Below are positions 61,988 through 64,000 of a DNA stretch of 64,000 nt, piece after piece (position 1 is the stretch's first letter; every line of letters starts with the position of its first letter). Source of the DNA: Salvator merianae (Eukaryota > Chordata > Lepidosauria > Squamata > Teiidae); the NCBI GenBank assembly GCA_003586115.2, contig QVOM02000057.1, positions 5,919,461-5,983,460 of the forward strand, in the 5' to 3' direction. A program made the translations under genes and the position numbers. The notes under the pieces are model-generated. The model was not told where the DNA came from, did no database searches, and saw only the letters and a list, made by a program, of their open reading frames with translations.

Positions 61988-64000
61988 CTGTACAAACAGG
62001 GGAGGCACCAGACAGGGCCCAAGTAAGCTTCCACACCTTTAAGCAATGGGCATTCTGAAGCAGGGGTGTTCCAACTGCAGCCCCCAACATTCCTGAACTA
62101 CATCTCCCAGCGTTCTGTGCTGATCCCAGGAGATATAGTTCAGGAACACCCCTCTGTTCTGAGATAAGCAATACACCACCACTCTAAATCGCCTTCCACT
62201 AAACCAATGTTTTGGATCGTATTTCCCATTACCCCTGGCCAGCACAGATATATTGGCTGGAATGGATAGGAGCAGTTAATATGCTTAGGGGAAAAAAGAC
62301 ACTGATAACAAAATGGGGGGAAAAGTATTAAATACGCATCTATAATCTTTTATAAGTGGAAAGGATAATGATCTCTACCTTGTTTTTATCCACACATTCA
62401 CAAAATGCTGGAATTGTGAGATGATGGTGTAAAATACACAAATAAAGCCTTCAACGTGCCAGGATCTTTAGGGTGGTGGAAAAAAATGCTGCCCTTTTAC
62501 CTTTACCTTTAAGAAGGAAAGGCATGTCTCCCAGCTTGCCTCCCATCAAGAGGCAGATAAGGTTAAAAGGGCAACTTTGATTGGTTCTGGTATGTTAGAA
62601 GGTGCGAAATGCACACATATATACATTGCTGAAGTCTTTTCTACAAATCAGTGGGGGAGAAAGTCCAGATTGTTTCAGACATGGTAACTTGGTGACTAAC
62701 AACAGATTCACACATGTATGTCTATCAGTTGATGATTCGCAGCCCACTGTGGGAAGTGACTCATAAGACCATCAAAAGGAACCAGGCTCAATGAGAGCGA
62801 AGGGTCATCTCCCCCAATATCCTGTTTCTGGCAGTGACCAATTGGGTACTCATGAGAAGCCCTTAAACAGGACATGAAAGCAACAAGCTACAGCTTGCTG
62901 TTTCCTCCTAGGTAAACAGCTGGCAGGTAGGAAAGTTCTGGGAGTGGTTGGAGCTCAGCACAGCCTGGAAAGCAGAGGGTCGCCAGTTCAATCCCAGCCT
63001 CTCCCCAGAAGCAGGCAATGGCCAACCACTCCTGTATCTCTGCCAAGAAAACTGCATAAAAGGACCCATGGAATCTGAGAGTGTCTGTAGCTCAGTGGTA
63101 GAGCAAACTGCCTGGAAACCAGAGGGTCGCTGATTCAATCTTGAGCCTCTACCCAGAAGTGGGCAACAGAAAAACACTTCTGTATCTCTGTCGAGAAAAA
63201 TGAATAGAAAACTCATGCGGTCAACCAGATTCTGTGGTATCCAGCAACAACCACAAAATGAAGGTTCTATTAGCCCTCATACGTAATAGCTTTTGTGTCC
63301 TCCTCTTTTAAAGCCTTCTTGGCCAGTTACTTGCCATTCCATCTTGTGGCTGTGAGTTCCATAAGCCACACAGGTGCTGTGTGCAAAATCTCCTGACAAC
63401 CAGTTCTGTGATGCCAGTGTAAATGCTGTGATCACTGAGCCACAAGCCCAAAATGTGAGAATCAGTAGCAAAACACAGCAGAGCTGGACACACAGACTGA
63501 GGAGGAAGAAACTGGTGTATTATACTGAGTGCAGAATTCAGCTTCCTTAGAACAACAAAACGTCTCTGCGTTTCGAGTCCTTATGGCCACAAAAAGAGAT
63601 GCTTGGGACTCCTAGGGAAATCACTAAGTCTCGAGAAATTGCTCAGTCAAGATTTCCAATCCTCAGGAGAGATATGGATGCTTGGAAGCAAACATGCTTA
63701 AGGCACAGGAGTTGCTAAATTATACCTGAACCCAGACCACGCAGAAGTTACTGCCTTTCAGAAAAGGTCTCTTCACTGCACTTAGTGAATAAAATCCACG
63801 CATGCATTGATTTTGGCAGGAGCGACCAGCTCCGGTCACGTTTGCGATTTGAATATTTAAACCAAGGGCAGAGAGCGACAGCTTTCAACCTAGTTTCACA
63901 TAACCCTTGACCTAATTTCATGTTCATTCTGGGAAAGAAAGAGGTTAAAGGAGAAAATGGGAACAAAAGACAAGCATGGCGTAAAAACCAAAAGAGCAGT
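61988..64000. other. FKBP2 5' intron sequence to the window end
   Basis: Contains one foldback and a SINE pair; 62150-62930 and 63260-64000 show nothing recognised. I looked for the upstream FKBP2 exons (KRKLQIG, HCPIKS, LHMHYT motifs) and did not find them. Confidence 0.5.
62935..63255 (+). repeat. tRNA-derived SINE, two copies
   Basis: Two head-to-tail copies in the large FKBP2 intron; tgtagctcagtggtagagc is intact in the second. Confidence 0.83.

Noticed and set aside
63277..63493. First exons of FKBP2 near the right edge
   Set aside because: None of the expected N-terminal motifs appears in any minus-strand frame.

Overview
This is vertebrate nuclear DNA. The genes are split into short exons with GT-AG introns, promoters lie in CpG islands, and the sequence between exons is packed with CR1/L2-type LINE ends, tRNA-derived SINEs, hairpin elements and long microsatellites. 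The repeat mix (a Sauria-like SINE beginning ggaggcacggtggcgcag, CR1-like 3' modules, and a second tRNA-derived SINE family) points to a squamate reptile, probably a lizard or gecko. This is inferred from repeat style, not from a database match.

Three protein-coding genes are supported. (1) PLCB3 (phospholipase C beta 3), minus strand, 70-28022. Exons 1-16 were read one by one. They give 566 continuous codons covering the PH-like domain, the EF-hand region, the catalytic X box and the start of the acidic X-Y linker. The Y box, C2 and C-terminal coiled coil lie off the left edge. (2) PPP1R14B (PHI-1 type inhibitor of protein phosphatase 1), plus strand, four coding exons from 46057 to 55349, complete at 136 residues, with a poly(A) signal at 55755. 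(3) FKBP2 (ER-lumenal FK506-binding prolyl isomerase), minus strand, its last four coding exons from 61987 down to 59819. Its signal-peptide exons lie beyond the right edge. From memory of the human 11q13 region the neighbour order is FKBP2-PPP1R14B-PLCB3. The order and relative orientations here match: PLCB3 and PPP1R14B are head to head, and PPP1R14B and FKBP2 are tail to tail.

Layout. 1-28 kb: PLCB3, with an 11.9 kb intron 1. 27.1-28.6 kb: its CpG island, where exon 1 is present twice in a perfect 179 bp tandem duplication. 28.6-45 kb: intergenic DNA with no gene that I can support, holding a 0.86 kb pyrimidine tract, a 43 bp tandem repeat with higher-order structure, and a 1.54 kb array of a 20 bp unit (77 copies). 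44952-45208: an assembly gap in the upstream part of the PPP1R14B island. 45.2-55.8 kb: PPP1R14B. 55.8-59.7 kb: the tail-to-tail spacer, carrying a second copy of about 545 bp of PPP1R14B intron 3. 59.7-64 kb: FKBP2 and its large intron.

The three genes are not a functional operon. PLCB3 is a Gq-activated phosphoinositide hydrolase, PPP1R14B is a phosphorylation-dependent PP1 inhibitor, and FKBP2 assists folding in the ER. I found no convincing new protein system. The unusual content is structural: duplications, tandem arrays, foldback elements and one GC-AG intron.
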